A stretch of DNA of 64,000 nucleotides. Source: JANQLU01 sp964434955. GTDB taxonomy: Bacteria > Planctomycetota > Planctomycetia > Pirellulales > Pirellulaceae. Shown here piece after piece: positions 63,200 through 64,000 of this stretch. Each line of letters starts with the position of its first letter. The first letter of the stretch is position 1. Below the pieces are notes generated by a model. That model ran no database searches. It saw nothing but the letters and a program-made list of their open reading frames with translations, and was not told the origin of the DNA. Location of the stretch: the NCBI GenBank assembly GCA_964434955.1, contig CAYSXI010000001.1:56728-120727 (forward strand), read 5' to 3'. The position numbers and the translations under genes were made by a program.

Positions 63200-64000
63200 T
63201 TAAACAGCTTCCGCCAGGTTCGAGCCGAAGCCCAGCGATTGAAGGTCTTGGATGGGCTCAACGAAGGAGCAGGAACCAAACGAAATCGCCTGCTCATGTC
63301 TCAAGGCTTCGATCTCTGCGTTCTCCAAGCGAAATTCTCGCCATTGCAAGAAGTCATCGCCGAATTTGAATGCAGATGGATCGCTTTCGGCGAGCACTTC
63401 ATTCAACGAATTCGTTTCCATTTGAGATCGGTAAGCGAAACCAAGTGCCGCAAACACGTTGACAAACCCATGCATCGTGGAATGTGGCGCGTCTTCTTCG
63501 TAAGTCAACGCAAACTCACTGCGAATCGGATGATGAAGCCCGGCCGTCGCTTTCATTCCAACCTGGTGACTGGCCGCCGTGCGGATAAATTCCGCCACTT
63601 CGTTCGTTGAGGGAATCAAGTCAGGCGTAACGCCGCCGGTTCGAATTTTCGCGAATGCCTGACGTTTGTTTGATTGGATCGCCTGAAACAAACCAGAATC
63701 GATTTGTCGATGATTCAGCTCAAAGAAAACATCGATGTTGGCCGGCATCGATTCGAGGGTTGCATCGATTTCGTCTCGACTTGCGGCTTTGATCTCAACG
63801 GCGTCGACAATGGCCAAGCCATTCTCGGCAACGGAATGTTTTTGATTGAATTCTGAAATCCGGGCGATCGCGGCATCGTATTTCTCGCGCTCCGAGTTGG
63901 GTGGAACCAGACCACTGATTCGCCAAGCGGACTGCTCGGAAAGATATTCAACCGCGGCATCTTCAAATTCACCAAGTTTCATTGCCGGGACAACAAGCCT
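63200..64000 (-). CDS. Conserved planctomycete-type protein, N-terminus outside window
   Basis: 266 residues visible. The first ATG is at 63982, but the frame stays open to the edge and the residues before it (LVVPAMKLGEFE) match the middle of a family I recall as starting with a segment DYAGLFPPAAL, so the true start is outside. The visible part has barrel-like wording (FFELNHRQIDSGLFQAIQSN, FAKIRTGGVTPDLIPSTNEV, KATAGLHHPIRSEFALTYEE). No function is known to me. It lies 18 bp upstream of fahA on the same strand, which hints at a link with aromatic amino acid breakdown. Confidence 0.7.
   Translation of the reverse strand, partial: RLVVPAMKLGEFEDAAVEYLSEQSAWRISGLVPPNSEREKYDAAIARISEFNQKHSVAENGLAIVDAVEIKAASRDEIDATLESMPANIDVFFELNHRQIDSGLFQAIQSNKRQAFAKIRTGGVTPDLIPSTNEVAEFIRTAASHQVGMKATAGLHHPIRSEFALTYEEDAPHSTMHGFVNVFAALGFAYRSQMETNSLNEVLAESDPSAFKFGDDFLQWREFRLENAEIEALRHEQAISFGSCSFVEPIQDLQSLGFGSNLAEAV

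Noticed and set aside
1..64000. tRNA, rRNA, CRISPR arrays and insertion sequences
   Set aside because: No T-loop or acceptor-end patterns, regularly spaced repeats, transposase motifs or terminal inverted repeats were noticed. A covariance-model search would be needed to exclude a tRNA or small RNA fully.

Overview
The window looks like a chromosome segment of a planctomycete, most likely from the Pirellulaceae side of the phylum. The clues are a DUF1549/DUF1553 cytochrome-like surface protein, several small proteins whose sequences I recognise as planctomycete-specific, a large fused ResB/CcsA cytochrome c synthetase, many lipoproteins and single-pass secreted proteins, moderate GC content and frequent GTG/TTG starts. 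I see no phage, insertion sequence, CRISPR array, rRNA or tRNA. This is core and envelope biology rather than a mobile island. The genus is inference.

Layout. Positions 1-4502 (minus) hold an ECF sigma factor, a membrane protein that may be its anti-sigma, a secreted coiled-coil protein and the DUF1549/1553 protein that runs off the left edge. Positions 4769-12748 carry mixed genes: a double ABC-2 permease, a small conserved protein, a TPR lipoprotein, a PsbP-like protein, a YcxB-like membrane protein, pyruvate kinase and a YacP-type NYN nuclease. purD follows on the minus strand. Positions 14327-25056 (plus) form a complete aa3-type (A2-family) cytochrome c oxidase operon: cupredoxin, a tiny lipoprotein with an in-frame amber codon, di-heme cytochrome c lipoprotein, coxB, coxA, ctaA, ctaB, coxC with a 230-residue insertion, subunit IV, a tandem Sco protein, a DUF420/CtaM-like protein and a small CPNC membrane protein. 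A promoter with a perfect -10 box lies just upstream.

Positions 25038-31138 hold an alpha/beta hydrolase and partner, a conserved unknown, a SNF2 helicase with a small partner and a sulfotransferase. Positions 31160-37081 (minus) form a tightly coupled flagellar/type III export operon: degenerate HATPase, FliF-like, FliO-like, FliP, FliQ, FliR and an FlhB that stops before the autocleaving NPTH domain. Positions 37351-39507 hold a hydrolase and malate dehydrogenase with a strong terminator. Positions 39641-49380 hold two related OB-like membrane proteins (minus), divergent from two TPR proteins followed by ExbB-ExbD-ExbD, which looks like a proton-driven envelope machine. The rest is xerD, prmC, prfA, a bile-acid-symporter-like carrier, aroC, an AsmA-like protein, a PsbP-like lipoprotein with the 1431-residue ResB/CcsA fusion, fumarylacetoacetase and a partial unknown gene at the right edge.

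How the parts fit: the oxidase operon, the Sco/DUF420/ctaA/ctaB maturation genes and the ccs gene together supply a respiratory chain ending in a c-type-cytochrome-fed oxidase. The export and ExbBD modules are both driven by ion gradients in known relatives. The most unusual items are the truncated FlhB with its degenerate kinase neighbour, the OB/TPR/ExbBD locus, the CoxC insertion and the amber codon in the oxidase operon.
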